39,969 nucleotides of DNA from contig MU004241.1 in NCBI GenBank assembly GCA_010405405.1, positions 986,350-1,026,318 of the forward strand, read 5' to 3'. Below the pieces are notes generated by a model. It saw nothing but the letters and a program-made list of their open reading frames with translations. It did no database searches and was not told where the DNA came from. Both the position numbers and the translations under genes were made by a program. Below are positions 10,960 to 23,354 of this stretch, piece after piece. This DNA comes from Microthyrium microscopicum (taxonomy: Eukaryota > Ascomycota > Dothideomycetes > Microthyriales > Microthyriaceae). Within the stretch, counting starts at the first letter, position 1, and each line of letters starts with the position of its first letter.

Positions 10960-13900
10960 TATAAAATATATAACTCTTAGGTAATAAAATATTTATTAGA
11001 CCTCTATTTTATTATATATCTTTACTATTATTACTACTATCTTCTTTACTATTATTACTAGTCTCTTCTTTATTATCTTTATTAGTCTCCTATTTACCTT
11101 TTCTACTACTATTTAGTTTATCCTTTCTATTTTCTATTTCTTTTTTATTACTATACTTTATTTTCTTTATCTTATTAATAAGCTTTTTAAGATAAACTTT
11201 AACCTAAGCTTTATAGAGCTTTCTATTCTTTCTCTCTAGGGCTTTATATCTTACTATAGTTTTAACCTTAGCTACCTTAATTCCTTATTTACTAAAAGTA
11301 ACTAGGTTATATATTCTAGTATAATTATTATAATTAGGGTATAGATTTAACTAATAGTAATTAAAATACTTTAAGTCTCTATAAGGAACTATATATATAA
11401 TAGTTAATAGTTTATTTAGTTTATATACTTTTAACTTTATAGCTAGCTTAAATAATATAAGACTTAATAGCCTATTAAACGTAAGTTTTATAGCTTTTCC
11501 TAAGATTAGTATATACTCCTAAACTAAAGCTATAAGAAATTTAGTATATCTACGCTATAATTTAAAATCTCTTATTATTTAATCTATATTATATACTATA
11601 TAAATAATAAGTAGTTATATAGGAAGTTAACCTAAAAGACTAAAATTATTATTAAGCTCTTTCTTAGATATAGGATAGGCTTAAGCTTATATAAAATTAT
11701 ATTATTAGTAATTCTTAGTTAAGACTTTACTATACTATTAATTATTATCTTTACCTTTTTGCTATTTCTATTTATAGTAAGCTATAAAGGATTATATATT
11801 ATTCTTATTATTATCTATTATATAAGTTATACTACTATATAGTGTTATAATAAGGTAACTTAGCTAGAAAGTATTAAAATATAATACTTTACTAGAGTAT
11901 ATAAAGTCTAATTTATTATTAATAAGATCTTTATCTAAGTATATTTCTTTACTCTATATATATAATAGTATTAGCTTTAGAGAAGACTAGCGCTTCTTAA
12001 AGTCTTCTTTATAACAATTAATTAACTAGCTATATAAATAATCTTTAAGGTTATTAAGCTTAGCCTATTTACTAACATTCCTAGTAAGAAGTATACTAAA
12101 TTTATAAATACTCTTATTATGTAGCTTATCTATATAATATAATTAGAGTTATAAACTATATTTAGGCGTACTTAATAGAATAATTATAGAATAAGTTTCT
12201 TTAGATATAATCTTCTTCTTAGTAATATTATAGACTTAATAGTTATAATTATTATTATTATTCTAGATTATATTCTTAATATAATTAGTAAAATAATAAA
12301 TTATCTAAACGTACTAATTAGATTAAAAGTTAGTCTATTTTACTACTAGTATAGTATATTCTTAATATAACTTTTCTATAATACTAGAACTAGTTCTATC
12401 TATAGTACTAAATATATAAATAGATAGTATAAAATAAATTAAGTTATAAAACTTAAAGAAATTAAGTCCTTTAAACCTAGCTTAAAGAGTCTTACGCTTA
12501 TATATTACTATTTTAGTATATTCTATAATTTATAAATAGACTTATATATATTTAAGTATATTCTTATTATATAACTTATAGCTAGAAAGTATAATAATAT
12601 CTATTAAAGCTTTAATAAATTTTATTATAATTAGGTCCTTTAGAATTAAGAGTAAAGCTAAGGTAGCTATAAGTTACTTTAAAAGTGCTTATAATTCTAA
12701 GCTAGTCTTCTATTAAACGTTATAGTAGCCTTAAGCTATCCTTAGAAAGCCTAAATAAATAGGACACTATAAAAACTTATAATTAATTATAAACTTTACT
12801 TTTACGCTAAATATAGATTTCTTTTTTTTTTTTTCCTACTTAGTCTTTAGTATATTACTATCCTTCTTCTTAGTTTTTAGCGTTTTATAGGTATAGGTCT
12901 TTTATATAGCTCTATTATTCTTTATTTTAGCTACTAGTATTATAGATATTACTAGTACTCTCTTTTCTAAAATAATTTAAGCTATCTAGTCTATTACTTA
13001 CTTAACTAGTCTATTTAAAAAGAATATATATAGTAGATTAAAAGTAATTACTATATAAATATTTAATAAAGAATAATTTTAAGCAAAATTATAAATTTTA
13101 TAAATATAGTCTTTACCTTTAGCATTATTAATAGTAATAAGCTATTTAGTATACTCTCTTTTCTAATTAGCGTAATAAAATACTTCCTACTTTAATATAT
13201 TCTCTTATAAAGTTATATAAGTCTAATAGGCCTATTTACTAGTAAGGTCTTATTAATATAGTTATAGTATTAAGTAAATAGGATAGTAATATTTAGACTA
13301 GATACCTATAATTATAATAAGCTCTTTATAATCTATGCTTATATAAGTAAGAATTAAAAGATACCTTTAAAACTAGCTATTAGTAATTACTATAACGTAA
13401 CTACTCTTAAGGACTATTCTAAGTTTTATATTTTATTAGTAAATAGCTCTATAATACTTAAATATATAGTATTAAACCTTTAAATATAATATCTATAGCG
13501 TTATAAAATATCTTAAGTTTACTATTAATATCTATACTTTTTAGCCTAGAGAGTACTATAATAAGGAGAAATCCTAGTCTTCCTATAGCTCTTCTAATAC
13601 TTCCTAATAAATTAAAAATAGTTATATAGTAAGCCTATATATAGTTATTACTACGTTATTTAGATATTATAGTCTTATTTAACCTCTAATAGATAGAAAT
13701 AAGCATAATACCTAAATTAACCTTATTTTATAATTCTTACTACCTTTTTACTAATTAAGTATTAGTATAGATATACTTACTATTTTTATTCTTTTATATT
13801 ATAAGCTTAAAGTAGAGATTTTTAGTAAAAGGCCTATAAAAGATAAAGAATTTAATAATTTCTAAGATACTCTAAAAATATACCTTAACTTTACTACTTA

Positions 13901-14640
13901 GAAGATTTTTAATACTTTTTATTTTATTATATAATAGCTTCTTAAGTATTACTTCCTATTAGCTAGGTATAAAGCCTTTAAGGTTATTAATATTTTCTAT
14001 TAGTAATTTATAATTCTTTACTTTCTAACTAAGTAAGTTATATATTTTACTTCTAAAGGCTATTCCCTAAAATAACTTATTTACTTTATTCTTTAATATA
14101 CTATTAGAAACTACCTAACTAATAAACTTTAGTTCTTCCTTTAGTTAACTTTATAGCTTTACTCCTCTATAAAGCTTTTCTCTTCCTAAATAATAATATT
14201 AGTACTTTATCTTAATAATATCTTAAGGTAGTAGCTTATGCTTATTAATCTAGTTATAGCTTTTATTAGTTTTATAGGCTAGTATAGGTATACTTACTAG
14301 ATATTTTAGATTTTATTATAAGTATATAATAACTTTATTAACTATATATTATATACTACTTTTAGACTTTTAAGACTTATTAGCCTTATCTATCCTATCT
14401 TATAAATTACGTTTATACTATATTAGAATAGTAACTCTTTCTATAGCTTTAAGGGTAGCTAAAGATAAAGGTATAGTAAAAGGCGTAATTATCTTATCTT
14501 TTATTATAAGTATTTCATACGTAGTATAATTATAACTAGGATAAGTAGTAGATCTTATACTAGTAGAGAGACTATTTATAAAGGGTTCTCTTATTAAAGT
14601 TTTTATTACTAGTATTAATCTTTATACTTAATTAAAGAGC
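10960..14640 (-). pseudogene. Plavaka-type DNA transposase, RIP-inactivated
   Basis: Minus-strand relic of about 1,200 codons, a normal length for Plavaka transposases, which are DNA-transposon enzymes of fungi. Family landmarks appear in order: a VKVYF.SILEII segment near 13850; IYTNT followed shortly by two adjacent stops at 13737-13742, where the family has WW; then NKTIISK at about 13660-13679, matching the family's SDKT..S.H.GD block with the Asp codon now AAT (13677-13679); IAIFNLLGSIRRAIG near 13575-13620 (family: ITIGNL...IRR). Further on come LNFFKFYNLIYFI near 12430-12470 (family: NFPKxHxLxHxx) and ending blocks near 11270-11300 (LVTFSKQGIKVAKVKTIVR). The tail is Lys/Asn/Ser-rich (10990-11200). 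The frame shifts once between about 12700 and 13560, from an indel or intron. No terminal inverted repeats were identified. The identification rests on motif recall. Confidence 0.87.
12822..12834. repeat. T13 homopolymer
   Basis: Thirteen consecutive T on the plus strand, which would be Lys codons in the minus-strand transposase relic. It lies in the interval where that relic changes frame, so slippage here is a simple candidate cause. Confidence 0.8.
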
Positions 14641-14699
14641 CTTTAAAGGCGATTATAAGGATTTATAATAAAGAGGAACTATATATTATTTAGAAAACT

Positions 14700-15240
14700 T
14701 AATATACCTATATTTAAGAAGATTAGTCTATAAGAATAATAATATAACTTATTTAGGTTAAATATATACTAGGAGATTAAAATATATAAGTTAAATATAT
14801 CTATATTTAATTACTTTTCTTTATTATTATACGTAATATTAAAAAGGTTACGTTAGTATATTAACTTCTATACCTATTTTGTCCTTATTAACTTTTAAAG
14901 ATATAAGTATATTCTTAGTATATAAGTAGTAAATCTAGTATTAAATTTATACTAGTAATAACTAGCGTTTAATTTTGCTTAGTATTCTAAAGCTTAAGTA
15001 ATAGAGTTAACTCTTAAGAATATTACCTAATAATATTTTATTATATATATAATATACCTTTACTTACTAAATATTTCTAAACGTACTAGATATTTCTAAA
15101 TATTCTAGATAGCTAGTACTAAGACTAAGTAAAGGTGCTAGCTAATCTTATATAATTAATAGGTTATAATATTACGCTAGAAACGCGTTGCGTAACTTTA
15201 TATTATTAATTACTAGCTTAGTAAGTTAATTTTTTTAGTA
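14700..15240. other. Intergenic stretch with TCTAGA-like motifs and a CpG-dense spot
   Basis: This lies between the N-terminal end of the transposase relic and the next minus-strand coding debris. It contains near-repeats of GATATTTCTAAA (15080-15110) and, at 15174-15196, a cluster of CpG (ACGCTAGAAACGCGTTGCGT) that is dense for this window. Promoter DNA for the transposase is expected here, but no element is recognisable. Confidence 0.4.
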
Positions 15241-15389
15241 ATAGTACTATTCTATCTATCTTTCTAGTCTAACTTCCTTATATATCCTTTTTTATTAAAT
15301 TTTCTTATCTATATAATTTTTTTATCTTAAATCCTTTTTTTGTTTAGTACTAACTATTATACTATTTAAGTTAGTTAATTAATTAGCTA

Positions 15390-16330
15390 AACGAACCTTA
15401 CTTTAAACTTAAACCTTTTTACTATCTTTTTCCTTATTATTATTCCTTACTATTAATCTTTACTAACTTTACCTTCTTTATTAGCTTTATTAGCTTTAAA
15501 TTCTTTATTCTTAGGTTTAAAACTATAAAGTAAGGTTAGTTTTATAAGATCTCTAATTACTTCTAATTCTTTAAGTATAATAGTTTTAATCTCCTTATAT
15601 ATATTTAGCTTTTTCTTACGATAAGAAACTACTCTATTAAAGTTAAGAATATTAAGTTTCTCTAAATTCTAATAAGAGTAATTATTAGTAAATAGTATAT
15701 GCTATATATAGCTATTATTAATAAAATACTTTAGCAATCTACTAAGTATAAATTATTTAAACTCCTTCTATCTCTTAGTACTAAGGGCTATTATAGTACT
15801 ATAAAGCTTTAAGTTACTAAAGAATAAGGATAAGTAGCTCTAAGATGCTATAATATTTATTTATAAGTTTTCTATAAGGAAACTAGTATAATCTTTTTAA
15901 ATAAGATTAATAAGATTCTAATTATACTTAATACTAGAGCTATTATTATAGGTAGTTATTAAAACTTAACTAAATTATAAAGGTATATCTTAATAGTCTT
16001 ACTAGGTATATATATAATTATTCTAAATATATATAGTAACCTATTTAAGTAGCTAACCTTTAGTTTTAGTATAGAGGCTAGTTTACGTAAGGTAAAGAAT
16101 AATAACTATAATATTAACGCCTTTTAATTATATCTATAGTAGAAGTTTAATTTATATAAAGGCTATAATATAGGCATTATAAGTATTAGAACTTAAACTA
16201 GTAACGTCCTTTTTAACTTTATTATCTCTAATATTTATAAATATTGCAAGTAGTATATCTTTTCTACGTTCTAAGGATAGGAAAAGCTAGCCTATAATAT
16301 ATTATAATTAGTTAAATTTAGAGTTATTAT
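15390..16330 (-). pseudogene. Minus-strand coding debris, probably a gene C-terminus
   Basis: Between 15390 and 15620 the minus strand reads a charged run in one frame (for example ELEVIRDLIKLTLLYSFKPK, then a Lys/Ala/Asn-rich part) ending in a basic segment near 15400. From 15620 to 16330 two minus frames look equally plausible, so the frame is not settled. It may be the downstream part of the relic at 16330-19270 or a separate gene. No family is recognised. Confidence 0.4.
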
Positions 16331-17601
16331 TATTAGTATATTTAAGAATTTTGTAGCCTATATTATTAAAGAGATTACAGTATAATGAATTAAATCTAAA
16401 TACTTATTTTAGTATAGTTTAGCTAAAGCTATTTACTATAGTATTATATATTAATAGTACTTAAGAACTATTACAAAACGTAGCTTTTTTATATTTAAGA
16501 TTATAGATAGGTCTAGGCTAAAATAGATCTTTAGTCTATATAATTATTTAAAGTCTATATAGAGATATAATAGCTATTATTTATAGTCTATATAATGCTA
16601 CTACTTTATTATAAATCTATAAGTTAATACCTATAAAATTTGCCTAGAAAAGCTCTTATAGAGTATTATAGTTTATAAGACTAAGAAGAGTAATTATTAA
16701 TTATAAATAATATTACTCTATATCTAGTAGTAGTTTACTATAATTAGCACTCTCTAACTTTAAGAGCTTCTTCCTACTATAATACTTTTCATTAAGAATT
16801 TAGAGGTTAAAGATATAATTAAGTAACTCTTTAGTAGCTATATCTATATTATATTCTTACTTTCCTATTACTAAGTTAATTACGCTAATTATTCTACTAG
16901 CTTAATTTACAAATTTCTTAAATAAGTATTTAAGACGTTTAATATAATAATTATAAATATCTTTAAAGTCTTAACGTTTAGCATTTATATAGAATTACTA
17001 TAAATAGTAAGCACTATACTATTTAGTAAGTAATACTATTTTAGTATCTAGGATATTAGTACTATAGTTATTTATATTATCTATATTCTGCTATTATATA
17101 CTAGGACCTTAATTTTAGTAAACTTAAGTTTATACCTCTTTTAATTTCCTTAAGGCAATAGATTTCTCTATCTTAATTAAGTATCCTTAGATAGTAAAAA
17201 ATCATAAAAAGTTTATAGAATTAACTTCTATATAGATATTTATATACTTAGTAATAAGGTTATCTAATTATATATTTATAATATATATAGCTAAAATCTT
17301 TATCTTAAAATTAGAATAAAATATTATAAAGGTAATTAATATTACTATTATAGCTTTTATAGTTTTAGTCTTACTATATCTTAGCCTAGCATAGTAAATA
17401 TTAAGTCTACCCTTACTACCTTTTAAGAAAATAATATTAATAAACTCTTTTTAATCCTTATAAAGAGCCTTTATAATACTAATCTATTCTATCTTTTTTA
17501 TAAGATTTTAAATCTCTTCTAAGGTAATTCTAAAGTTAGTCTTTAATAATTATATAAAAGTAGCTATACCTAGTTTTATAAAAGTGCTTAGCGACTAGTA
17601 C

Positions 17602-17636
17602 TAATTATTATTAATATTAGTATTATTAATATTAGT

Positions 17637-17667
<31 letters not shown>

Positions 17668-17800
17668 GTATTACTATTATTAGTATTATTAGTATTTTTT
17701 ATAGGCATAATCTTATTATCTAACTATTTATTAGAATTAGAAATATCTTTAGGTATATCTTTGTAGGTATTATTATTATTATTATTATTATTATTAGCGT
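17602..17800. repeat. ATT/GTA trinucleotide tracts
   Basis: Two blocks of imperfect ATT repeats (about 17602-17696 and 17768-17796). On the minus strand they are runs of AAT/AAC/ACT, that is poly-Asn with Thr and Ser, in frame with the surrounding relic. Confidence 0.85.
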
Positions 17801-17811
17801 TATTAGCTGTA

Positions 17812-17913
17812 TTTAATTACTAACCCTATTTGTCGTTAGCTACTTTTAATTACTAACCCTATTTATTATTAGCTACTTTTAATTACTAACTCTATTCGCT
17901 ATTAGCTTTAGTA
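17812..17913. repeat. 33-bp tandem repeat, three copies
   Basis: The anchor AATTAC occurs at 17815, 17848 and 17881, exactly 33 bp apart. On the minus strand each unit reads VANxKxGxxLK with stops at former Gln/Trp positions; the plus strand also reads with one stop per unit. Substitutions are mainly transitions. Confidence 0.88.
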
Positions 17914-17961
17914 ACCTCTAGCTTAGTCTATTAATCCTAAGCTTAAGACTTTATAAAGGGG

Positions 17962-18361
17962 AAGATACTATTATTAGTAGAATAGAGAGGCGCTACTATA
18001 GTAGTATCTAAAGATTCTATATTAATATTGTCTTAGATAGAGAAGAAGAAAAGATAAGAAGTGCTATTATTAATAAAATAGAGGAGCGCTACTATAATAG
18101 TATCTAGGAATTCTATATTAATATTATCTTAGACAAAGAAAAAGGAAGGATAAGAAGTACTATTATTATTAAGATAAAGGGGTACTACTATAGTAGTATC
18201 TAAGGATTCTATATTAATATTATCTTAAATAAAGGGATAAAGAGGCTAAGAGGTACTATTATTAATAGAATAGAGGAGCACTACTATAGTAGTATCTAGA
18301 GATTCTATATTAACGTTATCTTAAATAAAGAAAGAAAGAGAATAAGAGGTACTATTATTAT
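17962..18361. repeat. 96-bp tandem repeat, about four copies
   Basis: CTACTATARTAGTATCTARR starts at 17993, 18089, 18185 and 18281, exactly 96 bp apart (32 codons). The minus strand reads units of the type QDNINIESLDTTIV...LY with one former Gln codon per unit. The plus strand is also nearly open, so the coding strand is inferred from the neighbouring relic. Confidence 0.92.
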
Positions 18362-19475
18362 TAGCTTTAAATTCCTATTTAAACTAAGATTTAGTTATAT
18401 AGTTAGATAAATCTAAATTAAGTAGCTTATTAATTAGCTTTTATGAAGTAGAACTACTACTTATTTCCTTTAAAGTTTCTTTAGTCTAACTAGTTAAAGG
18501 TTTTAACGTATTGTTTTTAATATTACTAAAGGATAAGCTACTTAATAAAGCATCCTCTTATATCTTATTAACCTTTATAGTTAACTTTTTTAGCGCGTTA
18601 GTATCTATTAATACTTTTTTAGTATGCTTTAATATAATACTAAACTCTACCTTTCTAAAGAATAAGGATAAGGTATAGATAGTAAGAATCTTCTCTAATA
18701 AAGGCTAACGTTCTAAGGAGTCTAGATATAAATTAAGTACTATAGTAAAGTAGTAATCTAGGTTATATTCTTTCTATCTTAACTATACCTAGTTAAAACT
18801 ATTTATTTAGTATATAATAGGCTTATTTAAATTATATATATATATCTTAACCTCTAGCCCTTTTAATTTAAAAAAAGCCTTATATAGATTCTTAATTAAT
18901 TAGCTATAGTCTAAAAAAATAATAACTTCTTTAGGGATTTAGAATAAAGAGAATTAAGCATTATTAGTATATTTATTATTAGGTATAATAGAAGGATAAT
19001 ATATAATTATAAGTACGTTATAAGTAGCTTAAATATTATAGTCTTAGTTAATAACTTTAGTAGTAAATTAAGAGCCCTTAAGTTTAGCTTCTAGCTTAAG
19101 TTAGATTATATAGACGTTACCTTCTTAAAAATAAGGATATTTATATCTATTTACTATAGTATAAAAATTAAAGCTTACTAAGAATTTATAGTCTTTACCT
19201 CCTAGTATTCTAGTAGTGCGTAATATAACATTATAGGAAGCCTTATTCTACTTATATGCCTAATAAAGCTATTCTACTAAATTTATACTTTAGGCTATAA
19301 ATAGATATAGGACTAAAAGATAGACTATACGTAACAAACTTATAATTCTATTATTCTTTACTTTTATAAGATTATTATAATTATTTAGAAAGGTAATATA
19401 ACTCTTCTATAGGCTAAAGACGCTATTTATAAATAGATAATTAATATTAGTAAGAATAATATTTAGATTAGTTTA

Positions 19476-19862
19476 TGTACCTTAAGAGATTAGCTAAGAA
19501 AAATTCTTTTCTATAAGTATAGCTAGGCTAGTATTAATCCTAAAGAACTAAAAGACTATAGGGTACTAATTCTAAATAATATATTAGAGATAATAAAGAA
19601 ATAGGTTAAATTTAGTATTTTTATTACTAACTATTAAATTACTAATTATAGTAGAGTAGACTTAAAAAGAGTTATTTAATAAGTTAGGATATATCTTAAT
19701 AATAAGTATAGTTATATAGCCTATAGCTAATATACTTCTATAGTATTTAATGTCTTAATTAATCTTATAAGCTAATTAGATAAGTTACTTCTTTAAGATA
19801 ACTATAAGAAACTTAATAATTATTTAGTCTATCTTTTTCTTCTTTATAATTAAATTATCTAG
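19476..19862 (+). pseudogene. Coding relic, unidentified (part 1)
   Basis: A plus-strand frame (codon start 19500) reads about 125 codons with only TAA/TAG breaks, for example INPKELKDYRVLILNNILEI and VKFSIFITNYQITNYSRVDL. It begins about 200 bp from the divergent relic at 16330-19270. The following 600 bp do not hold the frame. No family is recognised. Confidence 0.5.
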
Positions 19863-20454
19863 TAAGAAGTAGATAGTTTTAACTATTAGAATTATAATAT
19901 TTTCCTATATATTATTTTTATTCTTATTAACTTTAAAAGTATTTCTCTTATCTCTAAGATATAGGTAAATAGTTAAGGTTAATATAAACTAGGTAACCTA
20001 TTTATTATTTTTTATTATAAAGAATTACGCTTTAATATTAAAAACTATAGCTTATTAACGCTTCTTTTTTAATCTATGTATATATTTAAGCTTACTAGTA
20101 GTACTATCTTAATTAACTTTATTATTAATACTATTACCTAAGTGTTAATTTACTTTATTAATTAAATTATTTCTACTAAGAGCTACCTTTAGACTTTTTT
20201 TTAGCATATCTTCTAGATAAGGCTTATTTAAATATACTTATAAGTTATAAATCTATTAAATTAAGAGCTTACTATTAGATAGATTTACTATAAGATTATA
20301 AATAGTATATTAAGGATTCTTAAGATTTATTTAAGACGTTAGTATAAAGGTATATTTAGAAGCTTCTAAACTATTTTAGACTTTTGCTTTACCTTTATCC
20401 TTAGTCTTAGGATTTTATTTACTTAAGTCTAAAAATATAGATAAAAAATTCTCT

Positions 20455-20840
20455 TTAGCTAGGTAGGTAGAGATAGCTATAGAATCTAGTCTATATAAGT
20501 AATTAGCTAAGAATAAAGAAATAAATTTCTTTAAACTTATATTTTAATAGCTTTAGAATTATTTAGCTTACTATTTTTATAAGAAGTATAAGTTTTATAT
20601 TAATTAGAAAGAAGTTTTAGGATTATAATAGCTAGATAGCTAAAGATCTTAATAAGAATTTTGTCTTTACTTATATCTTAGTTATAAATTTAGCTATTAT
20701 AATTATATACTAATTACTAAGTATATAAAGCGTTATAAGTAGTTATGCTTATAATAAGTAGAGTAAAAGCTAAGAAAAAGATAGAAAATATAAAGAATTT
20801 AGGTAGTATTTTTTTTAAGGAAGAAGAAGTATTAAAAAAA
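20455..20840 (+). pseudogene. Coding relic, unidentified (part 2)
   Basis: A different plus-strand register (codon start 20461) reads as basic, Tyr-rich protein, for example VEIAIESSLYK, then a run rich in former Gln/Trp, Lys and Tyr up to about 20840. It may belong with 19476-19862 after an intron or indel. No family is recognised. Confidence 0.45.
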
Positions 20841-20849
20841 GAAGATAAA

Positions 20850-23180
20850 TAATAATAATAAAAGTAGTAACTTACTTATTATACTAAAGCCTAAAGGCGT
20901 AACTACTAAAAGTTAGCTATTTAGCCTAAACTTTAGGTTATTAAGCTATACTATCTATAAAAGAATAAACTTAAGGAATTATTTAAGAGAACTTATTTAA
21001 TTCTTATAATTATAAAGAATAATAAAAAAGAAAGATAGTAGTAAGAGAGAAGTTATAAGAATAAAGTAAGGAATTACTCTTTCTATTAGAGACATAACTA
21101 GAAATTTATTTATTAGTAGAGTTATTATAAAGCTACGCTATTCTATATATAATAACTAAGTATAAAATAGATTTAAAAGAACTTATTTAATCTAATAATT
21201 ATAAAATAGTAGTAAGAGAATAATAATAAGAGAGATTTAGTAGTAAAAAGATAGAAATATTCTTTTTTCTAGTATAGAATCTTCTAGTTAAATAGATAAA
21301 AACCTTACTAAAGCCTATACGTAATAACTATATAGTTCTTAAAATTAAAAGAGACTACTCCTTTCCTCTTAAATATTAAGTATAGGTATAGGTATTAATT
21401 ATAGTTTCCTATTCTATTATAATTACTACTAAACCTTATATTATAATTACTAAGTTAGGAACTTAACTAACCTTATATAAGCTAAGACTTCCTTTTAAGT
21501 TTAAGCTTATATTAGCTAAGCTCTACTTTGCTATTTTAAAATATTCTCTTTTTAGGCCTTTAATACTTCCTCTCTTACTATTATATCTCTACTTTACTAC
21601 TCTTTTATAATTACTAGATTAAATAAGTTTTTTTAATTTATCTATTCTTTAGCTATTAGTATTTTATATACTTAGTAATTACTTTAGTTTAGCTCTATAG
21701 GTATTAAATCCTTTCTCTTAAGTTAAAGATATAAATTAGTATTCTTAATTCTATAGCTTAAAGCTTTTATACGCCTAACTATTCCTTTAATAAAGCCTCT
21801 AAGCATAATTCTCTCTTATAAATTAATTATAATATTAGATAAGCTATTCCCTTAGTACTCTTATTTTAAAAGGTTTTAGTATTTTATATATAGACCTTTA
21901 GAACTAGCTCTTCTTTAGTATAAATCTTACTTTTAACTAGTAGTAACCTATAGGTACGATATTTTGTAATAGCTAACTTTAAAAATATAATATAATATTG
22001 CTTAGAGGTACTAAATAAATATTTTAGCTAACTTAATTTATTAACTTTAATATATCCTTACTAAATACTTTTTACTTCTAATTTATTACTAATTTACTAT
22101 ATTTAATAAATCTTCTTTTTCTAGTACTATTAACTCTATTAATAAATCTATACTAAATTCTATAAACGACGTAGTAAAGATAATTTATAGAATAAATTCT
22201 AAGTATAATTAAAGAAATTATAAGTAGGCTAAGTAAATAATTAGAGCTAAGAATAATATAACTAAGGTAAACCTTTATACGAAATTAGGCTATTATATTA
22301 ATAAAATAGTCCTTAATATTATCTCTATTATAAAAAAGGATATTCTTAACTAATTTAGTATAATTAGATAACTTACTAATACTATTAGTTGCAATCTTAG
22401 ATATATTAAAGTTATTAAACGCAATTTGTAATTCTCTTAAGCTATTATCTTATTAACATTTAATATCTCCTTTTATAAAGCCCTAAACTAGATTATACTT
22501 TTATATACGCAATACCTTATTAGTAATAAATAAGCTTATTAAGAACGACGTAAGTAGCAAAAGTAGCCCTATAATCTATATAATTATTTTATTTTAAAGC
22601 TAGATATAATCCTAATTATTCTATAAATAACTTAAGCGTTTATAATATTTAATAATAAAAATACGTATAGTAATTCTACTTTTAGAGGATATTAGCTATA
22701 CTATTCCTAGCTTCCTAACTAGCCTTATAGAACTATAAATAGACTATAAGGAAATTATACTTACTATCTAAATCTTATTAATAGCGTATTACTAAATATA
22801 CTATAACTATAAAGTAATAGCCTAAATTTAGCTATATTTTATCCTTTATTTAACTAATATAAATACTAAGGCTATATAATACTACTACTAGGCTTTTAGA
22901 ATAGTAATGTCTACTATTAACTATAGTAGTAGTCTAGCTATTATAAAATATAACTTCTACTATTTATATAGTATAACTTAACTTAGTATAACTTTATAAT
23001 ATTTAAATTTAAAAGTATAATTCTACTTTAGCTAGGTCCTAATAGCTATAGCTTATATTAAACTTTATAGTAATTTAATACTAATAGAAATATAGTACTA
23101 AGCTATGCTAATAAAGGCAATAATAACTTCTTCTAAAATACCTTAGAAGGTTATTATAGTAATATGCTATAGTATAGCTA
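20850..23180. other. Stretch without a recognisable feature
   Basis: Coding-like texture appears in places on both strands, but no frame could be followed with confidence and no repeat copy was found. Around 22388-22432 several CpA/TpG dinucleotides survive (GTTGCAATC, CGCAATTTGTAA), a less mutated spot. Confidence 0.45.
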
Positions 23181-23186
23181 ATTTTA

Positions 23187-23354
23187 CGTATATACCTTTA
23201 GTAATAGCTATATACTACCTAAATTTATCTAGCTACTTCTTTTAGCTCTACTAGACCCTTTTTAATCTTACGTATATATTTCTAATAATAGCTATATACT
23301 ACTTAGATTTACTTAGCTACCTCCTTTAGCTTTACTAGACCCTTCTACGCGTAT
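23187..23354. repeat. 84-bp tandem repeat, two copies
   Basis: CGTATATA begins at 23187 and 23271, each followed by AATAGCTATATACTACYTARA and TAGCTYTACTAGACCCTT. A third CGTATATA follows at 23350. The array sits directly before the start of the large plus-strand relic, so it may be duplicated promoter DNA; it could equally be part of the coding region (84 is 28 codons). Confidence 0.85.

Larger units (their letters stand above)
16330..19270 (-). pseudogene. RIP-degraded coding relic with Asn-rich and repeat regions
   Basis: One minus-strand frame (codon low coordinates 16803 and 18591, both multiples of three) can be followed for nearly 980 codons with almost only TAA/TAG breaks. From the N-terminus it holds a globular-looking part (about 18600-19260, including IPKEVIIFLDYS and SLFFRKVEFSIILKHTKKVL), a Ser/Thr-rich linker (SSSSTS near 18450), four 32-residue repeats (17962-18361), three 11-residue repeats (17812-17913), an Asn/Thr-rich tract (17602-17800) and a second globular part (16330-17560, including RLKYLFKKFVNQASRIISVI). 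Low-complexity linkers between folded domains are common in fungal regulatory and transposon proteins. No domain is recognised. It is divergent to the plus-strand debris starting near 19480. Confidence 0.6.

Noticed and set aside
10960-14640. hAT or KDZ transposase
   Set aside because: The SDKT-like block, IxNL...IRR and the NFPKxHxLxH-like block in this order fit Plavaka better.
17812-17913. Telomere-like repeat (CCCTAA/TTAGGG words)
   Set aside because: CTAACCC appears only as part of a 33-bp coding-type unit. There is no run of telomeric hexamers.
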